Below, one piece after another: positions 9,212-17,276 of a DNA stretch of 40,288 nt. Numbering within the stretch: position 1 is the stretch's first letter; each line of letters begins with the position of its first letter. A program made the translations under genes and the position numbers. The notes below the pieces were generated by a model, which saw nothing but the letters and a program-made list of their open reading frames with translations, was not told the origin of the DNA and made no database searches. The stretch is from Pseudomonas sp. 2FG (lineage in GTDB: Bacteria; Pseudomonadota; Gammaproteobacteria; Pseudomonadales; Pseudomonadaceae): NCBI RefSeq assembly GCF_005502935.1, contig NZ_SCMP01000024.1, positions 1-40,288 on the forward strand, given 5' to 3'.

Positions 9212-9610
9212 TCAGCGAGCGGGCAGGGTTTTCTGCTTGAGGATGTAGAGGCTGACCAAGACCGCACTGCTGAGCATAAACGCGCGGGCCCAGGGTAGCG
9301 GCACCAGGTAGCAAGAGAGGGCGATGCTGATCCACATCAAGCCGATGGCGTAGACCTTGCCCTTGAGCGGGATGCCGTGGCCGTCGAGGTAGTCGCGAAT
9401 CCACGGGCCGAGCTTGGGATGGCCGACCAGCCAGAGATAGAAGCGCCGTGAACTGCGGGCAAAGCAGGCGGCTGCCAGCAGCAGGAAGGGCGTGGTCGGC
9501 AGCATCGGAACGAAGATGCCGATCACGCCGAGCACTACGCTCAACCAACCGAGGGTCAGCAGGCCATAGCGCACGCCAGGATGACGACTTTCGCGGATTT
9601 CGTGGCTCAT
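9212..9610 (-). CDS. ybaN: YbaN/DUF454 family inner-membrane protein
   Basis: This 132-residue membrane protein has about four hydrophobic segments (near 14-30, 33-50, 88-103 and 105-122). The DUF454 signature is evident: an early GVIGIFVPMLPTTPFLLLAA stretch, then CFARSSRRFYLWLVGHP. The function is unknown across the family. It follows the YecA-type gene by 10 bp, so the two are probably cotranscribed. A 107-bp gap separates it from lapG. The spacer holds TAGACT-like -10 sequences but no convincing full promoter. Confidence 0.88.
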   Translation of the reverse strand: MSHEIRESRHPGVRYGLLTLGWLSVVLGVIGIFVPMLPTTPFLLLAAACFARSSRRFYLWLVGHPKLGPWIRDYLDGHGIPLKGKVYAIGLMWISIALSCYLVPLPWARAFMLSSAVLVSLYILKQKTLPAR

Positions 9611-9620
9611 CCGCGCAACC

Positions 9621-10208
9621 TTAGTGGTGACGCGGCTTGAGCAGCGCGGGCTTCTCGTCGGGGGCGTTGCAGAGCAGGAACAGCGCGGTGAGCAGCTCCG
9701 GGATTTGCTCGACCATGTCGTCCATCAGGTGGCGATCACGGGCGATATCGACGAACTCGGGCTGTTCATCGAACAAGCCGGAACCGACCATGATCGGCAG
9801 CAGCAGCTCGCTGACTTCGTCTTCGGCGTCTTCGAACCAGGCGGCTTCGCGCAGGAACACGCCTTCCATAAAGCCAATGCACCAGCCGCGAATGTCGGAG
9901 TCGTCCGGCACTTCACCGAGGTCGAGCTCGCAGGGCAGCTCCAGGTCGTCATCGGCGGCCAGCAGGCGGGTGATATGGGCTTTGAGCTGGATCAGCGTGG
10001 CTTCGATCTCTTCCCGTTCGGCGTCGCTGCGGTAGTGCGGCGGTTCGGCGAACAGCGCGTCGATCCACTCGCGCTCTGGCGCTTGGTCGGGGCAAATCGA
10101 CAGGGCGGTCAGGTAGCCGTGGGCGGCCACGTAGTCCAAGGCCTCGTCGTGCAGCTCGTCAGCGTCGAGGAAGGCTTGCAGGCGGGACAGTTGCTCGGCG
10201 AAGGACAT
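9621..10208 (-). CDS. YecA/UPF0149 family protein
   Basis: This 195-residue, strongly acidic soluble protein matches the YecA/YgfB (UPF0149) family. It has an N-terminal helical LHGYLTAL-like motif (here AAHGYLTALSICPD), a central RGWCIGFMEG and an acidic helix EDAEDEVSELLLPIM. The C-terminal SEC-C zinc motif found in some YecA proteins is absent, and the protein ends KPRHH. The role is unknown. The ribosome site is weak. It is divergent from recQ and probably leads the yecA-ybaN pair. A -10-like TAAAAT lies at 10244-10249 (minus strand) without a recognisable -35. Confidence 0.88.
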   Translation of the reverse strand: MSFAEQLSRLQAFLDADELHDEALDYVAAHGYLTALSICPDQAPEREWIDALFAEPPHYRSDAEREEIEATLIQLKAHITRLLAADDDLELPCELDLGEVPDDSDIRGWCIGFMEGVFLREAAWFEDAEDEVSELLLPIMVGSGLFDEQPEFVDIARDRHLMDDMVEQIPELLTALFLLCNAPDEKPALLKPRHH

Positions 10209-10389
10209 CGTGGGACTACCTTAGAAGGACTTAACAAGGCTGGATTTTAGCCCGGATAGCCCAGCAAAGCGGCGCTGATCTGAGATTTTTTTCGATTTAA
10301 CCTCATGCCATCCGGCGTTATGGCTGGAATGGCGGATATTCCAGGGGGGTGGCGCGATGGGCGTCGATCTCTGGCGGCGGTCGCTGGCG

Positions 10390-10395
10390 TATACT
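10390..10395 (+). promoter_or_regulatory. Possible recQ -10 box in the 311-bp yecA-recQ spacer
   Basis: TATACT in the context GGCGTATACTGCGC is the best -10-like hexamer on the plus strand of the divergent spacer 10209-10519. The matching -35 position (ATCTCT) is poor. I see no gene or strong hairpin in the rest of the spacer, and no LexA-type CTG-N10-CAG site. Confidence 0.3.
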
Positions 10396-10519
10396 GCGCG
10401 GCTTTGTGACGGCGCCCGTGCGCCACCCGCCGGCTCTTCAGCCAGCGCGGGTATTCCGAGGAAACGCTCAGGGATGGGCTTTTTCGGGGACTCTTCTTTT
10501 GCAACAGCTTGGGGTTTAT

Positions 10520-12646
10520 ATGCTCGAACCGGCTCTGCGCATTCTTAAGGACATCTTCGGCTACGACAGTTTCCGTGGGCGTCAGGGTGCGATCATCGAG
10601 TGCGTTGCCCGGGGTGGCGATGCCCTGGTGTTGATGCCGACGGGGGGCGGTAAGTCGCTGTGCTTCCAGGTTCCGGCGCTGCTGCGTGAAGGCTTGGCGG
10701 TGGTGGTTTCGCCGCTGATCGCGCTGATGGAAGATCAGGTCGCCACGCTCGACGAGTTGGGGGTGGCGGCGGTCGCGTTGAATTCCACCCTGAGTGCCGA
10801 TGAGCAGCGCGAAATCGCCGAGCGGATCAAGCGTGGCGAGATCAAGCTGCTGTACCTGGCGCCCGAGCGCCTGGTGCAGCCGCGCATGTTGGCGTTCCTG
10901 CAAAACCTCGATATCGCGCTGTTCGCCATCGACGAGGCGCATTGCGTGTCGCAGTGGGGCCATGATTTCCGCCCGGAATACCTGCAGTTGGGCCAGTTGG
11001 CCGAGCTGTTCCCACAGGTGCCGCGGATCGCCCTGACGGCCACCGCGGACATGCGTACCCGCGAGGAGATCGTTACCCGCCTGCATTTGCAGAATGCCGA
11101 GCGTTTTCTCTCGAGCTTCGACCGCCCCAACATCTTCTACCGCATAGTACCGAAAGAGCAGCCGCGCAAGCAGTTGCTGGCCTTCCTCGGCGAACGCAAG
11201 GGCGATGCCGGGATCGTCTACTGCCTGTCGCGCAAGAAAGTCGAAGAGGTCGCGGCCTTTCTTTCCACCCAGGGTTACCCGGCGCTGCCGTACCACGCGG
11301 GCCTGCCCCATGAGTTGCGCGCCTATCACCAGAAGCGCTTCCTCAATGAGGAAGGCCTGATCATGGTGGCGACCATCGCCTTCGGCATGGGTATCGACAA
11401 ACCCAACGTGCGCTTCGTGGCGCACCTGGATCTGCCGAAATCCCTCGAGGCCTATTACCAGGAAACCGGGCGGGCCGGGCGCGATGGCTTGCCGGCCGAT
11501 GCCTGGATGGCCTACGGCCTGCAGGACGTGCTGCTGCTCAAGCAAATGTTGCAAAACTCCGAAGGCGATGAGCGCCATAAGCGCCTCGAGCAGCACAAGC
11601 TCGACGCCATGCTCGCCCTCTGCGAGCAGATTCGTTGCCGCCGCCAGGCCCTGCTGGCCTACTTCGATGAAGAACTGCCACAACCCTGCGGCCATTGCGA
11701 TAACTGCGTCGACGCTGTGCAAACCTGGGACGCCACCGAACCGGCGCGTCAGGCGCTCTCGGCCATCTTCCGCAGCGGTCAGCGCTATGGCGTCGGTCAT
11801 CTGGTCGATCTGCTGCTGGGCCGCGATAACGACAAGGTGCGCAGCCTCGGCCATCAGCACCTGTCGGTGTTTGGCGTCGGCAAGGCGCTCAGCGAAGGCG
11901 AATGGCGCTCGCTGTTCCGCCAGTTGGTGGCGCGAGGCTTGGCCGATGTCGATCTCGAGGGCTACGGCGGTTTACGCCTGAGCGACAGTTGCCGGCCGTT
12001 GTTGCGCGGCGAGGTCGCCTTGCAGTTGCGCCGCGACCTGAAACCGCAGCAGACCGCCAAGCCCTCGGCCAGCGCCGCCAGCCAACTGGTGCGTGGCGAG
12101 GAACGCGAGCAGTGGGAAGCCCTGCGTGCGCTGCGGCGCAAACTGGCCGAGGAGCATGCGGTGCCGCCCTATGTGATCTTCCCCGATGCGACCTTGCTGG
12201 AGATGTTGCGCAGCAAACCGGGTTCGCTGTCGGCAATGGCGCAAGTCAGCGGAGTCGGGGCGCGCAAGCTGGAGCGCTATGGCGAGGCCTTCCTCGACGT
12301 GCTCAACGGCGCGGCCGAGACGCCGCAGGTGGTGGTCGACCTACGCCACGAGCTGATCAGCCTGGCCCGCGCGGGGATGACCCCGCAGCAGATCGCGGGG
12401 CAGCTCAAGTGCAGCGAAAAGAACGTCTACAGCCTGCTGGCCGAAGCCATTGGCCGGCAACAGTTGTCGCTGGAGCAGGCGCTGGATCTGCCACAAGAGC
12501 TACTGGGCGAGATTCAGGATGCCTTCCTCGATGGCGAAGGCGAGCTGCCAGCGGTGGCGGTGTTAGCCGAGCAATTTGCCGGGCGGGTGGCGGACGGGGT
12601 GCTCTATTGTGTGAGGGCGGCGTTGCAGGCGGAGTTCGAGGTCTGA
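10520..12646 (+). CDS. recQ: ATP-dependent DNA helicase RecQ
   Basis: This 708-residue 3'-5' DNA helicase acts in recombinational repair and replication restart. Walker A is TGGGKS (41-46), the DEAH box is at 138-141 and helicase motif VI is QETGRAGRDG. The zinc site uses Cys 373, 390, 393 and 396 and is followed by a winged-helix RQC domain. An HRDC domain lies at about residues 530-600. The last 100 residues form a further helix-turn-helix extension (TPQQIAGQLKCSEKNVYSLL) of the kind seen on longer RecQ proteins. The ATG at 10520 is preceded by a modest GGGG. Upstream in-frame starts exist but precede the first conserved helicase residues by over 50 codons. Confidence 0.97.
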   Translation: MLEPALRILKDIFGYDSFRGRQGAIIECVARGGDALVLMPTGGGKSLCFQVPALLREGLAVVVSPLIALMEDQVATLDELGVAAVALNSTLSADEQREIAERIKRGEIKLLYLAPERLVQPRMLAFLQNLDIALFAIDEAHCVSQWGHDFRPEYLQLGQLAELFPQVPRIALTATADMRTREEIVTRLHLQNAERFLSSFDRPNIFYRIVPKEQPRKQLLAFLGERKGDAGIVYCLSRKKVEEVAAFLSTQGYPALPYHAGLPHELRAYHQKRFLNEEGLIMVATIAFGMGIDKPNVRFVAHLDLPKSLEAYYQETGRAGRDGLPADAWMAYGLQDVLLLKQMLQNSEGDERHKRLEQHKLDAMLALCEQIRCRRQALLAYFDEELPQPCGHCDNCVDAVQTWDATEPARQALSAIFRSGQRYGVGHLVDLLLGRDNDKVRSLGHQHLSVFGVGKALSEGEWRSLFRQLVARGLADVDLEGYGGLRLSDSCRPLLRGEVALQLRRDLKPQQTAKPSASAASQLVRGEEREQWEALRALRRKLAEEHAVPPYVIFPDATLLEMLRSKPGSLSAMAQVSGVGARKLERYGEAFLDVLNGAAETPQVVVDLRHELISLARAGMTPQQIAGQLKCSEKNVYSLLAEAIGRQQLSLEQALDLPQELLGEIQDAFLDGEGELPAVAVLAEQFAGRVADGVLYCVRAALQAEFEV

Positions 12647-12711
12647 GACGGCCCGGCCGGTCGTAGTTTGGGTCTGGTCCGCCAAAGCCTTGGCGCGTCA
12701 AAACGACAAAC

Positions 12712-12740
12712 TTGTGACGCCTGTCACCAACGGTTAAGGT
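12712..12740 (+). promoter_or_regulatory. Promoter of the diguanylate cyclase gene with a CRP/Vfr-like site
   Basis: TTGTGA (12712-12717), a 17-bp spacer and TAAGGT (12735-12740) form a plausible sigma-70 promoter in the 128-bp gap after recQ. Overlapping the -35, TGTGA (12713-12717), N6 and TCACC (12724-12728) match nine of ten bases of the CRP half-site pattern TGTGA-N6-TCACA. Control by Vfr/CRP is inference. Confidence 0.45.
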
Positions 12741-12774
12741 GTGTCGAAAGCCTCCCCCATGAGAAGAGGTAAAG

Positions 12775-13935
12775 GTGTCGTTCCATCATGCCTGGCTAGA
12801 CGATGTTCGCCCCAACCCCTATGCCGATCAGCTGGCGCTTGGTTTCCGCCTGCTGCGTTTCGTCCGCCCGCTGGAGCGTGAGTACCGCGCCTATATGCGC
12901 GCGGACGGCTTCGACCTCAAGCGCATCGCGCTAAGCGGCGGCATGCTGCTCTGGCTGGCGTTCGCCGGCCTCGACTCATTCCTGATCCAACCCCCGCAAC
13001 TCTGGTGGATGCTCGCCGTGCGTTTGGGCGTGTTCTTGCTGCTGCTGGTCTGCGGCGCGTTGGTGCTGCAGCGCCGGCATACACAGCTGTTGGTGCCCTT
13101 GAGCCTGACCTGCATCGGCGCGCTCGGGCTGGGGGCGGCGGCTGTCGTGGCGATCGCCCATACGGTCGATCCGAACTATCCCTATGAAGGGTTGCTGCTG
13201 GTCTGCATGGCGGCTTACTTTCTGGTCGGCCTGCGGTTTTCCGAGGCGCTGGCCAGTTCCCTGGTGGTGTTGCTGGCCTATGTCGGCTTTGAGCTGCTGG
13301 CCGGTTTGCCGATCCCACGGCTGGTCAATAACGTGCTGTTTCTGTTGTTTGGCAACCTGATGGGGGCGCTGGGTTGTTACCTCTTGGAGTTCAAGTCGCG
13401 GGAGCATTTCCTGGTCAGCCAGCTGATGCGCGTGCTGGCCGAGCGCGATAGCCTCACCGGGCTGCACAATCGGCGCAGCTTCAACCGCCAACTGGAGCGT
13501 CTGTGGCGCCAGGCCCAGCGGGATAACCGGCCCTTGGCCCTGCTGCTCTGCGATATCGACCACTTCAAGGCCTACAACGACCGCTACGGTCACCAGGCCG
13601 GGGACAAGGTGCTGCAACGGGTTGGCACTGTGCTCGGTGAGGCCGCGCGGCGACCGCTGGATATGTCGGTGCGCCTCGGCGGCGAAGAGTTCGCGGTGCT
13701 GCTCTATGAGCTCAGCGAAGAGCAGGCGCGCCAGCGTGCCGAGACGCTGCGGGCGGCGTTGGAGCACCTGGACATTCGCCACGAGCGCTCGGATACCGCC
13801 GACATGGTCACCATGTCGATCGGCGTGGCCTGCCTGCGTCCGGCTGAGGGTGGCGAGCTAGCCCAGCTATATGAGCACGCAGATCGCGCGCTGTATGAGG
13901 CCAAGGCCTTTGGCCGTAATCAGGTGGTGGCCTAG
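12775..13935 (+). CDS. hsbD: Membrane-bound GGDEF diguanylate cyclase, HsbD-like
   Basis: This 386-residue enzyme makes c-di-GMP from two GTP. About five to six transmembrane segments fill residues 45-215, and a GGDEF domain fills 225-386. The active-site motif is GGEEF (302-306). An intact product-inhibition site RPLD (293-296) lies exactly five residues before it, so feedback control is expected. The GTG start at 12775 has GAGG about 6 bp upstream; a nearby ATG is in another frame. A membrane GGDEF gene next to recQ is the arrangement I recall for P. aeruginosa hsbD (PA3343), which links the HptB/HsbA pathway to biofilm and motility. The function is secure; the HsbD name rests on synteny and length. 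Confidence 0.9.
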   Translation: MSFHHAWLDDVRPNPYADQLALGFRLLRFVRPLEREYRAYMRADGFDLKRIALSGGMLLWLAFAGLDSFLIQPPQLWWMLAVRLGVFLLLLVCGALVLQRRHTQLLVPLSLTCIGALGLGAAAVVAIAHTVDPNYPYEGLLLVCMAAYFLVGLRFSEALASSLVVLLAYVGFELLAGLPIPRLVNNVLFLLFGNLMGALGCYLLEFKSREHFLVSQLMRVLAERDSLTGLHNRRSFNRQLERLWRQAQRDNRPLALLLCDIDHFKAYNDRYGHQAGDKVLQRVGTVLGEAARRPLDMSVRLGGEEFAVLLYELSEEQARQRAETLRAALEHLDIRHERSDTADMVTMSIGVACLRPAEGGELAQLYEHADRALYEAKAFGRNQVVA

Positions 13936-14070
13936 ACGTCGCTACAGCGCCGTGACCCGAGCGTCGCGGCTGGCCGATTTTGTCCTGAGAGTTGGCGTCG
14001 GCGGTGACTGCCTGATCTGGCACACCGGTGCTAGCATCGCGCCATCCCCTCGCAGCGAGCTCGCACCTTG

Positions 14071-15087
14071 ATGGACCCACTGATCCAGGCCAACGGCCAG
14101 CCGCATTACGGCATCTTTCCTGCCGCGCCCAGCGTGATCAATTACCGCGACTTCGACTTCCGTTCCCCCATGGGCCGGCGACTGGGGCCACTGGCCAAGT
14201 GGCGGCGCTTTCATCAATTTCAGTATTTCGGCCTGATCAGCGAGCAACTGATCGGTGGCTGCGCGCTGGCCAACCTCAGCCTGGCGGGGATCGGTTTCGT
14301 CTACCTGTTCCATCCCGCCAGCGGGCGGATGATCGAACGCCAGTTCAAGTTGCCGCTGGGGTTTGGTACACGCTTTTCACAGCGGCCGAATGACGGCGTG
14401 TGCGAGCTGCGCAGTGGGCGCAATCTGCTGCGCCTGGAAAATCATGGTGCCTCGCAAGAGAAGCATCTGCTGGTGGAGCTGGACGACGGCACGCGCATCG
14501 CCGCCTGCTTCAGCGAGGCCATACCGGCGTTTCAGCCGATGTGCATCAATACCCCGACCGCAGTGAATGGCTGGGTGTATGCGCAAAAGGTCGCCGGTGT
14601 GCGTTGCAGCGGGCAGGTCAAAAGCGCCTTGGGTGACTTCGACCTGACCGCGCTCGAGGCCTTCGCCCATCACGATTGGTCGGCCGGCTATATGCGCCCT
14701 GAGACCTGCTGGAACTGGGCCTGCTTGTCTGGCCAGGCCGGTACGCAACGGGTGGGGCTGAACCTGTCCTGCGGGGTGAATGAGACCAGCTTTACCGAGA
14801 ACTGTTTTTGGCTGGATGGTGAACTGATCAAGGTCGATACGGTGCGCTTCGACTATGACCGCGAGCAGCCGCTGCAGCCTTGGCGGATCGACTCTTACGA
14901 TGGCCAGGTGGCATTGCAGTTCGAGGCCCGTGGCCTGCACCAGGAGCGCATGAACCTGGGCGTGTTGGCCAGCAACTTCAAGCAGATCTTCGGCCAGTTC
15001 CGTGGCGTGTTGCGGCCCCATGGGCGTGCGGCAATCGGCATCGACAACCTCTGGGGCTTTGTCGAAGAGCAATATGTGAAGTGGTGA
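14071..15087 (+). CDS. DUF2804 family protein
   Basis: This 338-residue protein has the DUF2804 pattern: an N-terminal YGIFPAAPSVINYRDF, a central HHDWSAGYMRPETCWNWACL and a C-terminal RGVLRPHGRAAIGIDNLWGF. It has no signal peptide or clear membrane helix. The family function is unknown; the many aromatic and beta-rich segments suggest a beta-sandwich fold, but that is a guess. The ATG at 14071 is preferred over the adjacent TTG at 14068; the ribosome site is weak. It lies 135 bp after the GGDEF gene on the same strand, with its own spacer. Confidence 0.85.
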   Translation: MDPLIQANGQPHYGIFPAAPSVINYRDFDFRSPMGRRLGPLAKWRRFHQFQYFGLISEQLIGGCALANLSLAGIGFVYLFHPASGRMIERQFKLPLGFGTRFSQRPNDGVCELRSGRNLLRLENHGASQEKHLLVELDDGTRIAACFSEAIPAFQPMCINTPTAVNGWVYAQKVAGVRCSGQVKSALGDFDLTALEAFAHHDWSAGYMRPETCWNWACLSGQAGTQRVGLNLSCGVNETSFTENCFWLDGELIKVDTVRFDYDREQPLQPWRIDSYDGQVALQFEARGLHQERMNLGVLASNFKQIFGQFRGVLRPHGRAAIGIDNLWGFVEEQYVKW

Positions 15088-15094
15088 AATGTCG

Positions 15095-15110
15095 CAGGGG
15101 CTTGCCCCTG
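15095..15110 (+). terminator. Hairpin after the DUF2804 gene
   Basis: CAGGGGC and GCCCCTG form a perfect 7-bp stem with a 2-nt loop 8 bp after the stop codon. There is no T-run, so termination is uncertain. The motif could also be a short intergenic repeat. Confidence 0.4.
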
Positions 15111-15125
15111 TGTCCGCGGTTATGG

Positions 15126-15144
15126 TTAGCTGGCTAATAATTAG
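15126..15144 (+). promoter_or_regulatory. SlyA-type operator upstream of slyA-MFS
   Basis: TTAGCTGGCTAA (15126-15137) matches 10 of 12 bases of the SlyA consensus TTAGCAAGCTAA. It overlaps a second perfect palindrome, CTAAT-A-ATTAG (15134-15144), which contains the likely -10 region (TAATAA). The site ends 26 bp before the slyA-type start codon, which fits autorepression of the two-gene operon. Confidence 0.65.
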
Positions 15145-15170
15145 TTTAAGCAGTTATCAGAGCCGTTCTT

Positions 15171-15605
15171 ATGTCCCATACCGATCAACATCGTTTTGCC
15201 ATGCAGCTCGCTCAGCTGTCGCGCGCCTGGCGCGGCGAGCTGGACCGGCGCCTGGCCGGGCTCGGTTTATCCCAGGCGCGCTGGCTCGTACTGTTGCACC
15301 TGGCACGCTTCAGCGAATTGCCGACCCAGCGTGAACTGGCGCAGAGCGTCGGGGTTGAAGGGCCGACCCTGGCGCGCCTGCTCGACAGCCTGGAAGCCCA
15401 GGGTTTGGTCAGCCGGCAGGCGGTAGTGGAAGATCGCCGGGCGAAGAAAATCGCCTTGAGCCCGTCGGCGCGCCCCTTGATCGAGCAGATCGAGGCAATT
15501 TCCACCCAGCTGCGTCTGGAACTCTTCGCCGGCATCGATGAGGAAGAGCTGCGCCGCTGCCAGCAGGTGCATGCGCGGATTCTGAGCAACCTGGAAAAAC
15601 GTTGA
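15171..15605 (+). CDS. slyA: SlyA-type MarR family transcriptional regulator
   Basis: This 144-residue winged-helix regulator closely follows SlyA. It has helix-turn-helix residues TQRELAQSVGVEGPTLARLL, a wing motif EDRRAKKIALSP (SlyA has DRRAKRI) and the following RPLIEQIE dimer helix. Such proteins are dimers that leave DNA on binding small aromatic acids. The ATG at 15171 fits the start of the homologous region. Its TGA shares a base with the ATG of the downstream efflux gene, so the two are translationally coupled. A SlyA-like operator lies just upstream, so it probably regulates itself and the pump. Confidence 0.88.
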   Translation: MSHTDQHRFAMQLAQLSRAWRGELDRRLAGLGLSQARWLVLLHLARFSELPTQRELAQSVGVEGPTLARLLDSLEAQGLVSRQAVVEDRRAKKIALSPSARPLIEQIEAISTQLRLELFAGIDEEELRRCQQVHARILSNLEKR

Positions 15606-17008
15606 TGGGGCAGGATCTGCAGGCCCTGCAGGCGCGTTTCGGCGCGCGCTACCCGCTGTGGCTGCTCGGTGTGTTGATGATCGGCAGCATGGCCATGGTG
15701 CTGGCATCGACCAGCATCAACGTGGCCTTGCCGGCGATCATGGAGGATTTCGCCATCGGCCGGCCGCTGGCGCAGTGGTTGTCCACCGGCTTCCTCGCGG
15801 CGATGACCGCCGGCCTGTTGCTGGCGGCCTGGGCACAGGCGCGTTTCGGTGCCCGGCGCACCGCACAGCTCGGCCTGGTGTTCTTTATCCTCAGTTCACT
15901 GTTGGCACTGGCGGCGCAAGCGGCCTGGCAGTTGATCGCGCTGCGCATCGTTCAGGGCTTGTGCGCCGGGATCATCCAGCCCTTGGCCATGGTGCTGATC
16001 TTTCGCGTGTTCGCCGACGGTGGCCGTGGCAAGGCGTTGGGGCTCTATGGCCTGGGGGTCATGGTTGCGCCAACGCTGGGGCCGACCATCGGCGGCTATC
16101 TGGTCGATCATTTTGGCTGGGTGGCGGTGTTCTGGCTGCCGCTGCCGCTGTGCGTCCTGGCGCTGCTGGGCGGGCAGTGGTTGCTGCCCAGCCAGCGCGC
16201 GAGAGCGACTCCACTCCTGGATATCTGGGCCTTTGCGTGGTTATGCGTGGCAGTCTTTGCCTCGCTCGGCGCCTTGGCCGAGGCGCAGCGTTTCGCCTGG
16301 CTGGAGCCGCGCGTGTGGGTGCCGACGCTGCTGGGCGTGCTGGCATTCATGGGGTTTTTCTCGCGCAGCCGACGCAGTGACAAACCGCTGCTGCCGCTGA
16401 ACTTGTGGCGGCATGCCGGTTTTCGCCGCGCCAGTTGGGTGGCATTGACCCTGGGCATGGGCCTGTATGGCTCGACCTATTTGATCCCGCTGTACCTGCA
16501 AACGATTGAAGGTTACAGCGCCGGTCGCGCCGGGCTGTTGTTGCTACCGACCGGGGTGCTGATGGGCATGGCCGCCTTTGTCGGCGGCTGGCTGAGTGAT
16601 CGGCTGTCGGCGGCCGTGCTGCTGATCAGCGGCTTGCTGATCTTCGCCCTGTCGGCGGCCGGTCTGGGCTGGCTCGAGCAGGGTGCCTCGTTTGCCGTGC
16701 TGTGTTTCTGGGCGTGCGTCGGTCGGTTCGGGCTTGGGCTGTTGTTGCCGGCCCTGAGCACCGGTTCACTGGACATTCTGAACCCGGAGGAACTGGCCCA
16801 GGGCGCCGGCGCCATTACCTTCGTGCGCCAGCTGGGTGGGGCGTTCGGGGTCAATCTGCTGACCTTCTTCCTCGAGTGGCGCCACAGCGCCGAGGGCGGT
16901 AGTGGGTTGGCCGAGGCGTTGGCATTCCAGCAAAGCTTTTGGCTGATGGCGGCGGTCTTTGCGCTGACGGTGCTGGCGGCACGGGGCGTACGGCCGACAA
17001 CGCACTGA
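15605..17008 (+). CDS. MFS efflux transporter, DHA2/EmrB type
   Basis: This 467-residue inner-membrane drug:proton antiporter has about 14 hydrophobic segments. The N-terminal STSINVALPAIMEDF, the motif LSTGFLAAMTAGLLL and the motif C-like GLGVMVAPTLGPTIGGYL are hallmarks of the DHA2 (EmrB/QacA) group. The start ATG overlaps the slyA-type stop by one base (TGATG arrangement), implying one transcript and coupled translation. No EmrA-type membrane fusion gene lies beside it, so it may work alone in the inner membrane or with a partner elsewhere. The substrate is unknown; the linked regulator suggests induction by an aromatic compound. Confidence 0.92.
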   Translation: MGQDLQALQARFGARYPLWLLGVLMIGSMAMVLASTSINVALPAIMEDFAIGRPLAQWLSTGFLAAMTAGLLLAAWAQARFGARRTAQLGLVFFILSSLLALAAQAAWQLIALRIVQGLCAGIIQPLAMVLIFRVFADGGRGKALGLYGLGVMVAPTLGPTIGGYLVDHFGWVAVFWLPLPLCVLALLGGQWLLPSQRARATPLLDIWAFAWLCVAVFASLGALAEAQRFAWLEPRVWVPTLLGVLAFMGFFSRSRRSDKPLLPLNLWRHAGFRRASWVALTLGMGLYGSTYLIPLYLQTIEGYSAGRAGLLLLPTGVLMGMAAFVGGWLSDRLSAAVLLISGLLIFALSAAGLGWLEQGASFAVLCFWACVGRFGLGLLLPALSTGSLDILNPEELAQGAGAITFVRQLGGAFGVNLLTFFLEWRHSAEGGSGLAEALAFQQSFWLMAAVFALTVLAARGVRPTTH

Positions 17009-17031
17009 CAGTTAGGCAGCGCAGTCTTTCT

Positions 17032-17060
17032 TTGTCGTTTATCGACTGTTTTTCTATGCT
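17032..17060 (+). promoter_or_regulatory. Promoter candidate for the FimV-like gene
   Basis: TTGTCG (17032-17037) is followed by a 17-bp spacer and TATGCT (17055-17060), 4 of 6 at each box. It would give a leader of about 210 nt that includes the hairpin at 17199-17244. A second -10-like CATAAT lies further downstream, near 17130. Confidence 0.45.
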
Positions 17061-17198
17061 TTTGCGTATCATGGCCACCGGCCTGATTGCTGTGTGCTCA
17101 CTAAAACGCGAAAGCCTTTAAATAGTGGCCATAATCACTTACTAGCAGGGTTCGACACGGACGTTTCTCCCGACGCAAGCATTTGCCGCGCCGTTTGT

Positions 17199-17244
17199 TT
17201 GCACCACCTACTGGATGAGCACGCCAAGGCGTGCGGTGGTGCAA
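17199..17244 (+). promoter_or_regulatory. Structured leader hairpin before the FimV-like gene
   Basis: TTGCACCACC (17199-17208) pairs perfectly with GGTGGTGCAA (17235-17244). Inside, GCACGCC (17219-17225) pairs with GGCGTGC (17228-17234), leaving a 10-nt bulge at 17209-17218. The structure ends 32 nt before the start codon and has no T-run, so it looks like a 5' UTR element rather than a terminator. The rest of the 268-bp spacer (17009-17276) holds the promoter candidate and no gene. Confidence 0.6.
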
Positions 17245-17276
17245 TGATGCGGAGCGGAGTTACCGGGAGAGGTCGT

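Noticed and set aside
10247..11860. 537-codon minus-strand frame opposite recQ
   Set aside because: recQ has complete helicase motifs. The antisense product is low in complexity and resembles no family.
17130..17276. c-di-GMP-I riboswitch in the FimV-like leader
   Set aside because: A GACGCAA string and a late GTTACC recall parts of that class, but the conserved core between them and the receptor stem are missing.
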